From Pseudomonas sp. KBW05 (lineage in GTDB: Bacteria > Pseudomonadota > Gammaproteobacteria > Pseudomonadales > Pseudomonadaceae): 64,000 bases of DNA. Position numbers and translations under genes: made by a program. Location: positions 1 through 64,000 of the forward strand of contig NZ_QAJM01000055.1 of assembly GCF_003852405.1 (NCBI RefSeq). Reading direction: 5' to 3'. The notes beneath the pieces were generated by a model. The model was not told the DNA's origin, searched no databases, and saw nothing but the letters and a program-made list of their open reading frames with translations. Positions 39,783-48,459 of this stretch are shown piece by piece (the stretch's first letter is position 1; the number at the start of each line of letters is the position of its first letter).

Positions 39783-40347
39783 AATCGAATTGCACGAGAG
39801 CGCACGTAACCTTTCGGGCCCCCTGATAACACGAGAAACGCTTGCAGACTTCACCCAAGCAAAAGACGTGATAAATCGCGCAAATACCCAATCAAAAGAG
39901 TTGTTGCATCAGGCAGAAATAAAGCACAAGGAACTGCTGGAGCAGGCAGCGCTCGAGATGTGGAAACGCGCAGATGCCCAACTCAGGCGCTGGGAAAGTG
40001 ACCGCCTGGCAATGTGCCAAAGCCTTGAACACTACGCGACCTCAGTGGCGAACGAAGCCATTCGTAGCCTGCTTGAAGAGACGCCCGCGCCGAAACGGCT
40101 CGCCGCATTGATCAAACAACTGCTGACAGACCACGTCCATGCGGTCAAGGCAACCCTCTTCTGTCACCCGTTGGAACTTGACGAAATCGAGCACTATCTG
40201 TCCAGAAATACACCCGCGTTATGGAAGCTCCAGCCGGACGACATGATCACCCTCCAGACGCTTGTTCTGAAAACCGATGAGGGCGATTTCGTCATCAGTT
40301 GGCGTTCGATGCTTGAGGCTTTTTTTACAAAACATGAAACATCATGA
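39766..40347 (+). CDS. hrpE: HrpE, stator protein of the export ATPase (SctL)
   Basis: HrpE is the SctL/FliH-type stator that links the HrcN ATPase to the cytoplasmic ring. The 193-residue protein has a long charged helix (about residues 30-90; DVINRANTQSKELLHQAEIK) and a C-terminal globular part with LDEIEHYLSRNTPALWKLQ and FVISWRSMLEAFF. I chose the ATG at 39766, with GGAG upstream, giving MLCKHRIELHESAR as the start. An earlier ATG at 39724 would lengthen the overlap with hrpD. Confidence 0.87.
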   Translation: MLCKHRIELHESARNLSGPLITRETLADFTQAKDVINRANTQSKELLHQAEIKHKELLEQAALEMWKRADAQLRRWESDRLAMCQSLEHYATSVANEAIRSLLEETPAPKRLAALIKQLLTDHVHAVKATLFCHPLELDEIEHYLSRNTPALWKLQPDDMITLQTLVLKTDEGDFVISWRSMLEAFFTKHETS

Positions 40348-40389
40348 AAGAAATCGAGCCTGTCGCTCTTTAAATTCCCAGTTATCCGC

Positions 40390-40418
40390 GGAACCATTTT
40401 GCAATAACAAACCACAAC
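40390..40418 (+). promoter_or_regulatory. hrp box of the hrpF-hrpG-hrcC-hrpT-hrpV operon
   Basis: GGAACC-N16-CCACAAC: the first block is perfect, and the second has the core CCAC but C instead of A at its last position. It lies 27 bases before the hrpF ATG, in the same place as the hrpC operon promoter of P. syringae. Confidence 0.78.
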
Positions 40419-40444
40419 AAGAATACACACAATAGGAGAGCATC

Positions 40445-40663
40445 ATGTATTTCTACACCGACTTATCTGACAGGCTTCTCAAACGCGTCACGAGCGTTGC
40501 ACACGACTACCAGAACGGCCTGAAAACGCTTGGCGAGACCGAGGATGATTCACGTTTTTTCACCCAGATGACGGCAGATATATTCCACTCCAAGACGGCT
40601 TTCAATGAGCGGTCTCGTATCAATCATCTGATGCTGAAAGCAACTATCGACAGTGTCCCTTAA
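40445..40663 (+). CDS. hrpF: HrpF, small type III secretion protein
   Basis: This 72-residue protein is first in the hrpF-hrpV operon, with TAGGAGAG ahead of the ATG. It is mostly helical and polar (DLSDRLLKRVTSVAHDYQNG) without a signal peptide. P. syringae HrpF, of similar size and position, is needed for pilus assembly and is thought to chaperone HrpA. Assigned mainly by position and length. It overlaps hrpG by 11 bases. Confidence 0.82.
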   Translation: MYFYTDLSDRLLKRVTSVAHDYQNGLKTLGETEDDSRFFTQMTADIFHSKTAFNERSRINHLMLKATIDSVP

Positions 40664-41048
40664 CTTACAAAACGCGCTGACTGGCTGGCTGCTCAGCCGT
40701 AAAGAACACCTCTCCTTGTCTGAAAACCACGACAACATTGTTCTGCAGCGCCACCCCCAATGCCTGATGTTGAGAGTCCAACTTCACCAGGCGCCGTTAC
40801 CCTCGCAACTACAAAAGTGGATGCGGTTGGGAGGTGCCAGCCTGAACCACTTCGACGGCTCGCTTTCCATGGGGCCAGACGGCGCTCTCTGGCTTACTCA
40901 GTGCCTTCACGAAGAGCAGGGGCAAGCGTCCTTGGAACATTGCCTGGAAGCCCTCCTTAATCAACGTGATACCTGGCGAGCCGTGATTTCTCGCCTGGCA
41001 AACTCGAAGAGTTTCACTCCCACTTCGCTGCGTCAGAACCTGTATTAA
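40653..41048 (+). CDS. hrpG: HrpG, chaperone-like regulatory protein
   Basis: This 131-residue protein starts with GTG inside the end of hrpF. The central part, LNHFDGSLSMGPDGALWLTQCL followed by SLEHCLEALLNQRDTW, resembles class I (CesT-type) secretion chaperones. In P. syringae HrpG binds HrpV and so relieves its block on HrpS. Because hrpV and an HrpS-like activator are both present here, the same circuit can be expected. Name from position plus fold pattern. Confidence 0.82.
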   Translation: MSLNLQNALTGWLLSRKEHLSLSENHDNIVLQRHPQCLMLRVQLHQAPLPSQLQKWMRLGGASLNHFDGSLSMGPDGALWLTQCLHEEQGQASLEHCLEALLNQRDTWRAVISRLANSKSFTPTSLRQNLY

Positions 41049-41062
41049 CCAGAGAACACTCT

Positions 41063-43189
41063 ATGCATAACAAGACCTACAAACGCAGCAACTTGCGCCT
41101 CGATTCGCCTGGCACTTCAAAAAAACGACACACTTTGCACGGCACGATCTTGCTTTCCTGGCTGCTAGTCTCTGGCGGATACGCGCAAGCGGCCGTCCCT
41201 CTCGAATGGAAAAACACCGCCTACGCCTACGAGGCCCAACACAAACCGCTGCGCGAGGTACTCGAAGACTTCGCCCAAACCTTTGGTACCCAATTGCAAA
41301 TCGAGGGACTGCTGGAAGGCGACGTCAACGGTAAGATCCGCGCGAATACCCCACAGTCCATGCTAGACAGACTGGCCGTTGAGCATCGCTTTCAATGGTA
41401 TCTCTACAACAACACCCTATTCATCAGCACACTTGACCAACAGGAATCAGCGCGCCTGGAGGTCTCTTCAGAGACGATTGCGGACCTCAAGAAGGCCCTG
41501 ACGGACATCGGTTTGCTCGATAGCCGTTTCGGTTGGGGAGAGTTGCCGGAAGACGGTGTGGTACTCGTCTCCGGCCCCAAGCGTTATATCGAACAGATCA
41601 AGCATTTCAGCAGCCAGCGCCGCTCACCAGATGAAAAACAGAGCGTGCTGAGTTACCCGCTGAAGTTTGCCAATGCGGCAGACCGCCACGTGGATTACCG
41701 CGGAGAAAAGCTCAGCGTACCTGGCGTTGCCAGTATTTTACGTGGGCTGCTGGAGCCGCGTTCCAGCTCGACGCTCACTGGACTGACTCAACGCCCACTC
41801 CCCCCACCCGCCCCTCTCACACCTAATACGCCGCGGTTGGGCAACCCGCTGCTGGGCCAAATGCTCGGTGAAAATAGCAGAGTGGACACAGCGCCGGCAC
41901 TGACGCCACGCGCCTCGGTACCCGCCGGCCGGATCCGCGTCGAAGCCGATATTCGCAACAACGCGGTGTTGATCTATGACCTGCCGGAACGTCAGACCAT
42001 GTATCGCGAACTGATCGCTCAACTCGACGTTGCACGCAAATTGATCGAGATCGACGCAATCATTCTGGATATCGAGCGTACGCAACTACACGAATTCGGA
42101 GTGAACTGGGGCTTCCAGAACAGCCGCTTCCGGGGTGGCGTCAACATGGCACCCGGCACCTCGTCACAGTTGTCGATTGAAAACCGCGATCGTTTCTACG
42201 CCGATATCCGCGCGCTGGAAGAAAAGGGACTGGCAACCATGGTCTCGAACCCTTCCGTACTCACCCTGGAGAACCAACCCGCGGTGATCGATTTCAACCG
42301 CACCCAATACCTCACCCCCGGCAGCGAATACGCAACCATTTTACCCGTCATCGTGGGCACCAGTTTTCAGGTCGTACCCAGAGTTACCACCAGTCGCGGC
42401 GGCCATCAAATCCATTTGGCTGTGGACATTGAAGATGGCAACTTCGACGAAACCAATCCAGACCCCAAACACCTTGATGTGCGCCGGGGCAAGGTCAGTA
42501 CCCAAGCCGTAATGGCGGAAAAACGTTCGCTGGTGGTCGGAGGTTTCCACGTCACGGAACGTACCGACAAGCAAAAAAAAATCCCCTTGCTGGGGGATAT
42601 TCCGTTGCTGGGCAAAGCGTTGTTTTCCTCGAGCGAGCGCCAGAACAACCGGCGTGAACGCCTGTTCATCCTCACTCCGCGCGTCATCGGCGACCAGAAC
42701 GACCCGTCGCGCTACTTGCCGCAAGCCGACCAGGCCGAGTTACAGGCCGCCCTCGCGCCGCTGGCCAGACGCTATTCGCCCCATCAGCCGGTAATCAAAC
42801 GCAGTGACATCATTACGACATTGGCGCATCTGGTCAGTGGGGAAGTACCCAAGGCTTTCAAGGCGGCGCCAATGCCGCTGGGACTGAACACTTTATGCAA
42901 CACCCGTGACATGCTGGCGCTGAATACCGAACGCAGCCAGTGGTACGCAGGCCCGGAATACAACGTGGCCGTCGTGGTGCTGCGCAACCAGTTCAACCGC
43001 AACGTACGTATTGACGAAAAAGAGTGCAGCAACTCGCAGACGCTGGCGGTCACCCTGTGGCCCCGCGCCTGGCTCAAGCCAGGTGAAGAAGCCGAGGTAT
43101 TTATCGCCATGCGTCCTGTGGTGAAGGATGAACACCTCAGTGTGCCTCGCCCCTCCTTGATCAGTCCCGCTCAGAAGGCCATGCCATGA
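41063..43189 (+). CDS. hrcC: Type III secretion outer-membrane secretin HrcC (SctC)
   Basis: HrcC forms the outer-membrane ring of the injectisome. The 708-residue precursor has a basic N-terminus and a signal peptide ending near YAQA-AV (about residue 44). N0/N1/N3 modules follow, with RLAVEHRFQWYLYNNTLFIS and NAVLIYDLPERQTMY. The C-terminal secretin core has GLATMVSNPSVLTLENQPA, VVPRVTTSRGGHQIHL and KKIPLLGDIPLLGKALF. It overlaps hrpT by 4 bases. Confidence 0.96.
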   Translation: MHNKTYKRSNLRLDSPGTSKKRHTLHGTILLSWLLVSGGYAQAAVPLEWKNTAYAYEAQHKPLREVLEDFAQTFGTQLQIEGLLEGDVNGKIRANTPQSMLDRLAVEHRFQWYLYNNTLFISTLDQQESARLEVSSETIADLKKALTDIGLLDSRFGWGELPEDGVVLVSGPKRYIEQIKHFSSQRRSPDEKQSVLSYPLKFANAADRHVDYRGEKLSVPGVASILRGLLEPRSSSTLTGLTQRPLPPPAPLTPNTPRLGNPLLGQMLGENSRVDTAPALTPRASVPAGRIRVEADIRNNAVLIYDLPERQTMYRELIAQLDVARKLIEIDAIILDIERTQLHEFGVNWGFQNSRFRGGVNMAPGTSSQLSIENRDRFYADIRALEEKGLATMVSNPSVLTLENQPAVIDFNRTQYLTPGSEYATILPVIVGTSFQVVPRVTTSRGGHQIHLAVDIEDGNFDETNPDPKHLDVRRGKVSTQAVMAEKRSLVVGGFHVTERTDKQKKIPLLGDIPLLGKALFSSSERQNNRRERLFILTPRVIGDQNDPSRYLPQADQAELQAALAPLARRYSPHQPVIKRSDIITTLAHLVSGEVPKAFKAAPMPLGLNTLCNTRDMLALNTERSQWYAGPEYNVAVVVLRNQFNRNVRIDEKECSNSQTLAVTLWPRAWLKPGEEAEVFIAMRPVVKDEHLSVPRPSLISPAQKAMP

Positions 43190-43389
43190 AACAAAGACTG
43201 TTGTTCGTAACCTTGGTTGGCGCAGCGTTACTCGTCACCGGCTGCACGCCCACCTGCAAAGGCGATTCCTGCTCACGTCCGCAATCGACCAAGGACAAGA
43301 TGGTGATTTGGTGGCCACCACAGATGCGCATCGAGCCCGGCCCCGCTGGCGAGCGGTCGGACTACCAGACAGTGTCGCTGGAACGATGA
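43186..43389 (+). CDS. hrpT: HrpT, small outer-membrane lipoprotein
   Basis: This 67-residue protein has a lipoprotein signal with lipobox VTGC (Cys near residue 20). Nearby extra cysteines in CTPTCKGDSC could form a disulfide. In P. syringae HrpT helps HrcC assembly as a pilotin-like lipoprotein. It overlaps hrcC at its start and hrpV at its end by 4 bases each, so synthesis is coupled to the secretin. Confidence 0.88.
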   Translation: MKQRLLFVTLVGAALLVTGCTPTCKGDSCSRPQSTKDKMVIWWPPQMRIEPGPAGERSDYQTVSLER

Positions 43390-43751
43390 GAAGCCAGAAA
43401 ATGCCCGACGATCAACGCCAGGCGTTTCTGGAGAGGCTGGTGAGTGGCACTGCCGCTCATCTGCCCCTCGCCCCCGGAATCCAAGTGCGTGCAGAGCGCG
43501 CAGGAAACCGCCCGGGACTTGCCTTGCACGTCGCCCGCGAAGCGTTGCAGGCCGGGCAATTGCAACGAATTCTAGAACGGCGCTTTGAACAGGCGTTGGC
43601 ATTCGATGGTTGTTTTGTCTACCTCGACGCTCAGGACATGCTGGTGATCTGGCACGCATTACCTGCAAGCAACAGCACGTTGGACAGGACGCTCAGCCAA
43701 ATGCTCTCACTGGCCCTGCTGCATGCCCTGGACGTGGTTTCAAACCACTGA
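43386..43751 (+). CDS. hrpV: HrpV, negative regulator of the hrp system
   Basis: This 121-residue protein is last in the operon and overlaps hrpT (ATGA). It lies where hrpV, the anti-activator that binds HrpS, is found in P. syringae. The sequence LAFDGCFVYLDAQDMLVIWH with the following helix SQMLSLALLHALDVV fits the small HrpV proteins. An ATG at 43401 is a possible alternative start. Its stop codon abuts that of hrcU on the other strand with no gap. Confidence 0.84.
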   Translation: MRSQKMPDDQRQAFLERLVSGTAAHLPLAPGIQVRAERAGNRPGLALHVAREALQAGQLQRILERRFEQALAFDGCFVYLDAQDMLVIWHALPASNSTLDRTLSQMLSLALLHALDVVSNH

Positions 43752-44849
43752 TCAACGCTGCTCAAGCTCCGGCAGTTCCAGGGTCTCGCGCTTGGCTTCA
43801 TCATCAAGCTCACGCAAGGTGCGGTAAATCAGCGCCACCGCCTGCAGGGTCTCGCGGGGGATGCTTGCTCCCAACTTCTTCGTGTAGATCGTGCGGGCCA
43901 GCCATACACATTGGATCACTGGCACATCAGCCGCCTTGGCACGCTGGATCAACTTGCGAGCTTCGTCATCCGTGCCTTTGCTGACCAGCAACGGCAGCGG
44001 TGTTTTACCAGGGCGGAAATACAAGGCGACAGCAAAGTGCGTCGGGTTGATCACCAGCATGTCGGACTCCTCCAGCTTGGGCAACTTGACCTTGGGTTCC
44101 TCCTGGGCCAATTGTTGGGCCAGCGAGCGCCGCTGCCCCTTGACGTGGGGGTCGCCTTCCATGTCCTTGTACTCTTTGATGACCTCTACCTGGGTCATGC
44201 GCATCCGCTTGGCGAAAAAATGCTTCACCATGATCAGGTCGATCAGCGCCAACACCAGCAGCATGCCCAGGCAAACATGCAACAGGTGACGAAACAGCGC
44301 AATCAACGCCAGGATGTAACTGTGCAGATCACTGGTCGCCAAGTTGATCAGCGTACCCAATGAAGGCCAGATCACCACATACAGAACCAACGCGATAAGA
44401 CAGGCTTTCACGATGCTCATCAGCAGGTTCATCAACTGTTGGGCAGAAAACATTTGCTTGATCTGACTGATCGGGTTGAGGCGGTTGAAATCCAGCTTCA
44501 GGGTCTCCGGTGCAAACAGCAAACCGAACTGCATCCAACTGCTGATCAGCTTGGTGGCAATCGCCACCCCGGCCATCAACAGGGCGAACGAGAAAAACAC
44601 CACCAGCCCTTCAAGCAACACCTCCTCCAACGCTCGCGCGAAGGGCTGAGTCAAGCGTGACATCGGCAACAGCATCAATTGCTGAAAGCGTTGCAGGCTG
44701 GTTTCGGCAGTGAATAACGCAATCTCGCTGATGGCCGCCAATGCCAGGAGCTTTGCCACATCCTGGCTTTGGGCGACCTGGCCTTTCTTGCGTTGGTCAC
44801 GCAGTTTCTTGGCTGACGCCGGGTGTTTTTTTTCGCCGGAATCGCTCAT
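43752..44849 (-). CDS. hrcU: Type III export switch protein HrcU (SctU)
   Basis: HrcU is the export-gate protein that switches substrate class after self-cleavage. The 365-residue protein has four membrane helices in the first 215 residues (for example GLVVFFSFALLMAGVAIATK). The cytoplasmic domain carries the autocleavage motif NPTH in DMLVINPTHFAVALYF. The N-terminus GEKKHPASAKKLRDQRKKGQ is typical. It is the last gene of the leftward operon and overlaps hrcT by 4 bases. Confidence 0.96.
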   Translation of the reverse strand: MSDSGEKKHPASAKKLRDQRKKGQVAQSQDVAKLLALAAISEIALFTAETSLQRFQQLMLLPMSRLTQPFARALEEVLLEGLVVFFSFALLMAGVAIATKLISSWMQFGLLFAPETLKLDFNRLNPISQIKQMFSAQQLMNLLMSIVKACLIALVLYVVIWPSLGTLINLATSDLHSYILALIALFRHLLHVCLGMLLVLALIDLIMVKHFFAKRMRMTQVEVIKEYKDMEGDPHVKGQRRSLAQQLAQEEPKVKLPKLEESDMLVINPTHFAVALYFRPGKTPLPLLVSKGTDDEARKLIQRAKAADVPVIQCVWLARTIYTKKLGASIPRETLQAVALIYRTLRELDDEAKRETLELPELEQR

Positions 44850-45634
44850 GGGATGGCGACCTTGATCAACTGGCCCAGCGAATGTTTAAGATCGCTCAGA
44901 AGCCCCATGCGCCCGACGATCAGGTCCTGCAACAACGCAAAGTAGAGCAAGAGAATACCGATCCCCGCCAGGCTTTTGATCGGTGGCGCCAGCGTACTCA
45001 CTTGTAACTGCTGGCTGTAGACCCCCAGCAGCGCGACACCGAACTCCAGCAACAACAGCAATGCGATAAACGGCGCGGCGTAAAGCATCATGTGCATAAA
45101 GGTATCGCCCAACACGTCGATAAACACGCTCATTCCATTCGCCGCCGGCAGCGGGAACCAGGCAGTGGGAGGCCAGATCAGGTAACTGTCCCAGATCACT
45201 TGGGTCAACGTGCCCAACCCCAGGCTCACCATCAGCAGGAAAATCGCCAGCTGCTTGAACAAGTGCCCGATCGGCGTCGCATCCGGGCCCAACGACGGGT
45301 TGAGCTGACCACCGGCCAAGGCGCCGCGCTGGTTATCCAGCAGCGCCCCCACTGACTCAAACATCCAGAACGGCATCGCTAGCAGAACGCCCAATAGAAG
45401 CCCCAGCGCCACCTCCTTGAAGATCATCGCTACCAGCAGCAGCGCGGAGTAATCCTGGCCTGCCAACGCAGCATGAATACCCGGAGCAGGCATCAATGCC
45501 AAGACCATCACGATGGTATGTCGCGGCATGCCCCGTATATGCTGAAAACAGAATGCCGCCACCAGGATGCCACAGGGGTAGATACGCGCCATGCCGATCA
45601 GCAGGCTGGGCAAGTACTCGAGATAGAGCAGCAA
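44846..45634 (-). CDS. hrcT: Type III export apparatus protein HrcT (SctT)
   Basis: This 262-residue integral membrane protein of the FliR/SctT family has about six hydrophobic segments. Its export-gate signature includes FVDVLG-type helices near the middle and a C-terminal SLAGIGILLLYFALLQDLIVGR. It belongs to the HrcRST export-gate cone in the inner membrane. Overlaps hrcU by 4 bases; hrcS lies 10 bases upstream. Confidence 0.95.
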   Translation of the reverse strand: MLLYLEYLPSLLIGMARIYPCGILVAAFCFQHIRGMPRHTIVMVLALMPAPGIHAALAGQDYSALLLVAMIFKEVALGLLLGVLLAMPFWMFESVGALLDNQRGALAGGQLNPSLGPDATPIGHLFKQLAIFLLMVSLGLGTLTQVIWDSYLIWPPTAWFPLPAANGMSVFIDVLGDTFMHMMLYAAPFIALLLLLEFGVALLGVYSQQLQVSTLAPPIKSLAGIGILLLYFALLQDLIVGRMGLLSDLKHSLGQLIKVAIP

Positions 45635-45644
45635 GGGCAGGGTC

Positions 45645-45908
45645 TCAGTTGAGGGCCGATCGGCCGATCATGTCAAAGGTCAGGTTGATCAGTTGAATCA
45701 ACTCCACGCCAATCCAGCGGCCGGTCATGATCAACGTGATCCCCACCGCCACCAACTTGATGCCGAAGGGCAGCGTCTGGTCTTGCACCTGCATCAGCGC
45801 CTGCACCAGAGAGGTCATCACGCCTACGACCACCGCCACGATCAACGGCGGTGCCGACAGCACGACCACCAGCAACATGCCTTGCTTGAATAGCACGATG
45901 GGTTCCAT
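45645..45908 (-). CDS. hrcS: Type III export apparatus protein HrcS (SctS)
   Basis: An 87-residue FliQ/SctS-type protein with two membrane helices (LLVVVLSAPPLIVAVVVGVM and VAVGITLIMTGRWIGVELIQ). The conserved ALMQVQDQTLPFGIK loop lies between them. It is part of the HrcRST core complex and lies 7 bases after hrcR. Confidence 0.96.
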   Translation of the reverse strand: MEPIVLFKQGMLLVVVLSAPPLIVAVVVGVMTSLVQALMQVQDQTLPFGIKLVAVGITLIMTGRWIGVELIQLINLTFDMIGRSALN

Positions 45909-45915
45909 AAGCCAC

Positions 45916-46569
45916 TCAGAGATAGGAGAGGAACAAACTGTCGAGCAACCGCGACCAACCGGACACCATCACGAACAACAGTAATTTGAGCGGCAGGGAA
46001 ATGGTCATCGGCGAAACCATTTGCATGCCCAGCGCCAACAGCAGGTTGGAGACAATCAAGTCGATGACGATGAAGGGGATATAGATCAGGAAGCCGATCT
46101 CGAACCCCGCCTGCAGCTGCGAAAGTACAAACGCCGGGATCAACAGGATCAAGTCTTCGCGTTGCACATCCTGGGCCATCTGGGCGGGCCACAGGCGTGC
46201 GGTGTTTTCCAGCAAATGTGTGAGCACATTCGCGTCGATGTTGCGCAACATGAAGGCACGCAACGGCTTGATGGCTTCATTTCCCGTCTGCAGGAGCGTT
46301 TGTACGTTGCTCAGGTCAAGCGGCGAAGCTTTGACGCTCTCGGCGATTTCATACCCCACCGGTGCCATGATGAATAGCGTGGCAGCTAGCGCGATGCCAT
46401 AGATAGCCATGCTCGGCGGCACCTGCTGCACACCAATGGCGTTTCGGGTGATCATCAGCACAATCACGATCTTCAGGAACGCCGTGCAGACGATCAACAG
46501 CATGGGCATCAACGACAATGACGCCAGGAATACGGCCAGGACCAAGGGGTCCAACCCCTGCAGTATCAT
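45916..46569 (-). CDS. hrcR: Type III export apparatus protein HrcR (SctR)
   Basis: This 217-residue FliP/SctR family protein is a core of the export gate. It has [37 protein letters not shown], and the family block [20 protein letters not shown]. About four membrane segments are present. Its start overlaps the hrcQ stop codon by 4 bases. Confidence 0.97.
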   Translation of the reverse strand: MILQGLDPLVLAVFLASLSLMPMLLIVCTAFLKIVIVLMITRNAIGVQQVPPSMAIYGIALAATLFIMAPVGYEIAESVKASPLDLSNVQTLLQTGNEAIKPLRAFMLRNIDANVLTHLLENTARLWPAQMAQDVQREDLILLIPAFVLSQLQAGFEIGFLIYIPFIVIDLIVSNLLLALGMQMVSPMTISLPLKLLLFVMVSGWSRLLDSLFLSYL

Positions 46570-47579
46570 CGGCTGAACATCACGCGGGACAGTTGCAACC
46601 CCAGGCGCCCATCGACTTCCACCAACTGTCCCTCGCCAATCGGTCGGTCACCGTAGTAAAGGCCTGCCATGCCTGGCGCGTACCCGCCAATGCCCAACAC
46701 CGCGCCCGGCGCGAGGTTGCGTAACTCGCCCAGGGTCAGGTTCAACGTGCCGCAGCGGATGTTCAGCGCCATGCTCAGCTCATCGAATGGTTCGTGGCCG
46801 AATACATCCACCACCGGCTCATCGTCCTCCTCCCCTGCGTAGTGGGGGGCCATGAATTCTTCGTCCACAGACGTATCCTCGATTGAAGTAAGGGTCAGGC
46901 ACAACAGCCCGCTGCTATCGTCAATGCATCCCTGCAGTCGCCGCTTGCCAACCTGTACATAGCCTCGGCCCTGGGCTTGAAAAAAGGCCTGCTCAGGCAC
47001 CAGCACATCCCCAGCCCGCAGGCTGCATGTTTGCGCGGTCGGTAGCTGCAAACGCCCAAGGGGCACTGCAACCGCCAACCGAAACGAGGCGGGCCATGGC
47101 CCGGCCGTGGCCCGCCATGGCCCGGCGTCACATAACGCCAGGAAGCTCTCGGGGGTTGCCCATAGATACCCCTCGATACGGGACTCCCCAAGGGTCACGC
47201 GGAGCCGACAGCCAAACGTCCTGGGTGGGGCTGCCTCCAGCAATCGCACATAACCCAGCAGTTTTTTTATCTGGGAACTCAGGTGATGGTGAAACAACGC
47301 CCAAAGCCAGGAGTCCGGGTCGTTGCCCGACGGGGCCAGCGTTACAGGACACTCACCGAGCAGGCTGAGCAGCGGCCCGGCCTCGGCAAACGCCAGAACG
47401 CCACACACCGTCTCGAAGCACGCCACCTCACCCCGTGCTGGGGCCGGTCCGGGCTCGAGGCGCAGCTGACCGCTCTGCCCAGCCACCTGAAATGCCAGGC
47501 ACAGGCCACGTCCCAGCCGTCGTCGTGCAACAACGGTGTTTCCATTGACCGAAGGTAATGTCAGAAACGGCACTATCAT
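46566..47579 (-). CDS. hrcQ: Cytoplasmic ring protein HrcQ, unsplit (SctQ)
   Basis: HrcQ builds the cytoplasmic sorting platform. This single 337-residue frame carries both the region that is HrcQa in P. syringae and the C-terminal SpoA domain that is HrcQb there (last about 75 residues; [18 protein letters not shown] through [17 protein letters not shown]). The two parts are joined by an acidic linker ([15 protein letters not shown]). The ATG at 47579 overlaps the hrpP stop codon (ATGA). An internal ATG at the start of [14 protein letters not shown], near residue 243, could give a separate C-terminal product, as in YscQ and SpaO. Confidence 0.92.
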   Translation of the reverse strand: MIVPFLTLPSVNGNTVVARRRLGRGLCLAFQVAGQSGQLRLEPGPAPARGEVACFETVCGVLAFAEAGPLLSLLGECPVTLAPSGNDPDSWLWALFHHHLSSQIKKLLGYVRLLEAAPPRTFGCRLRVTLGESRIEGYLWATPESFLALCDAGPWRATAGPWPASFRLAVAVPLGRLQLPTAQTCSLRAGDVLVPEQAFFQAQGRGYVQVGKRRLQGCIDDSSGLLCLTLTSIEDTSVDEEFMAPHYAGEEDDEPVVDVFGHEPFDELSMALNIRCGTLNLTLGELRNLAPGAVLGIGGYAPGMAGLYYGDRPIGEGQLVEVDGRLGLQLSRVMFSR

Positions 47580-48034
47580 GCGCGGCCGGCATCGGACAGA
47601 AACAGACTGACCGGCTGCCCCAGCCTGAGTGCGAAGCGGTCCTCGCACTGTTGCCGCAGACCGCTGAGCCAGCGCGTCGTAGCCTCCTCTTGTGCCTCCA
47701 GGTCGATACCCCAATGGCTCTGCTCGCGGCGCACACAGGCATTGATTCGCCCAAGGCGAGGCAAGTACAACACGGCTTGAAGCGGCCACTGCGAAGCACC
47801 CTGGAGGCGAGGCGCCAGTTGCTCGGCAAGCGCCTCGATCATCACTGCACTGCCCAACGCCGTAGATTTCAGCAGGGAGTACCCCGTACCTGAGCCCCCA
47901 CCGTCATCGGACCACAACTGGTTGAACAATCGCATCGACTCCCCTGGTATTACGTTTCCAGCTCCCGGCTCACGTTCATCCCGTTGCTCACGCACACGAG
48001 GACGCTCAGCAGGCTTATTTGAGACCTGAGTCAT
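47576..48034 (-). CDS. hrpP: HrpP, needle/pilus length and substrate-switch protein (SctP)
   Basis: This 152-residue protein begins with a charged, disordered N-terminus (NKPAERPRVREQRDEREPG) and has a more ordered C-terminal part ending near [11 protein letters not shown]. This matches SctP-type ruler proteins by layout and position. The ATG at 48034 has GGAGG upstream and overlaps the hrpO stop codon. Assigned by position; the sequence is weakly conserved in this family. Confidence 0.82.
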   Translation of the reverse strand: MTQVSNKPAERPRVREQRDEREPGAGNVIPGESMRLFNQLWSDDGGGSGTGYSLLKSTALGSAVMIEALAEQLAPRLQGASQWPLQAVLYLPRLGRINACVRREQSHWGIDLEAQEEATTRWLSGLRQQCEDRFALRLGQPVSLFLSDAGRA

Positions 48035-48459
48035 ATCCGCTCCTCCGTCAGTAAAAGGGATAATTCCTGTAGCTTTTCCACTTGTCGCAGGCATTCAGTG
48101 ACCTGTCTCTGGGCACTGCCGACGCGATTCTGCTTCTGTTCTTGCTGGCCCTGCAAAACCTCCAACTCCCCAACCTCCCGTCGGGTATTGGCAGACAAGC
48201 CACGCTCCTGCGCACCCCAGGCTTTCAGCGCCTGCAGGCTCAGTACCTGGCCCTGGTGCTGGTTGAGCAACCGAGCACCCTGCCGGGTCTCTTCTTGCCG
48301 GGTTTGCTCAAGGGCGTCCTGGGCCCGCTGAATATGCGTAAGAAGGGCCTGCTGGTCCCGCTTCGCTTCACGCAGGGCACGCTCGGCCCGGTCTGCCCGG
48401 TGCCGGCGCAGGCGTCGCAGCGTATCGACTTCACCGAGCAACTCGTCAGAATGGGACAT
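48031..48459 (-). CDS. hrpO: HrpO, central stalk protein of the export ATPase (SctO)
   Basis: This 142-residue protein is almost entirely coiled coil, with heptad-like charged helices such as RAERALREAKRDQQALLTHI and GELEVLQGQQEQKQNRVGS. This fits the FliJ/SctO stalk that inserts into the HrcN hexamer. It overlaps hrcN by 14 bases at its start and hrpP by 4 at its end. Confidence 0.88.
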   Translation of the reverse strand: MSHSDELLGEVDTLRRLRRHRADRAERALREAKRDQQALLTHIQRAQDALEQTRQEETRQGARLLNQHQGQVLSLQALKAWGAQERGLSANTRREVGELEVLQGQQEQKQNRVGSAQRQVTECLRQVEKLQELSLLLTEERI

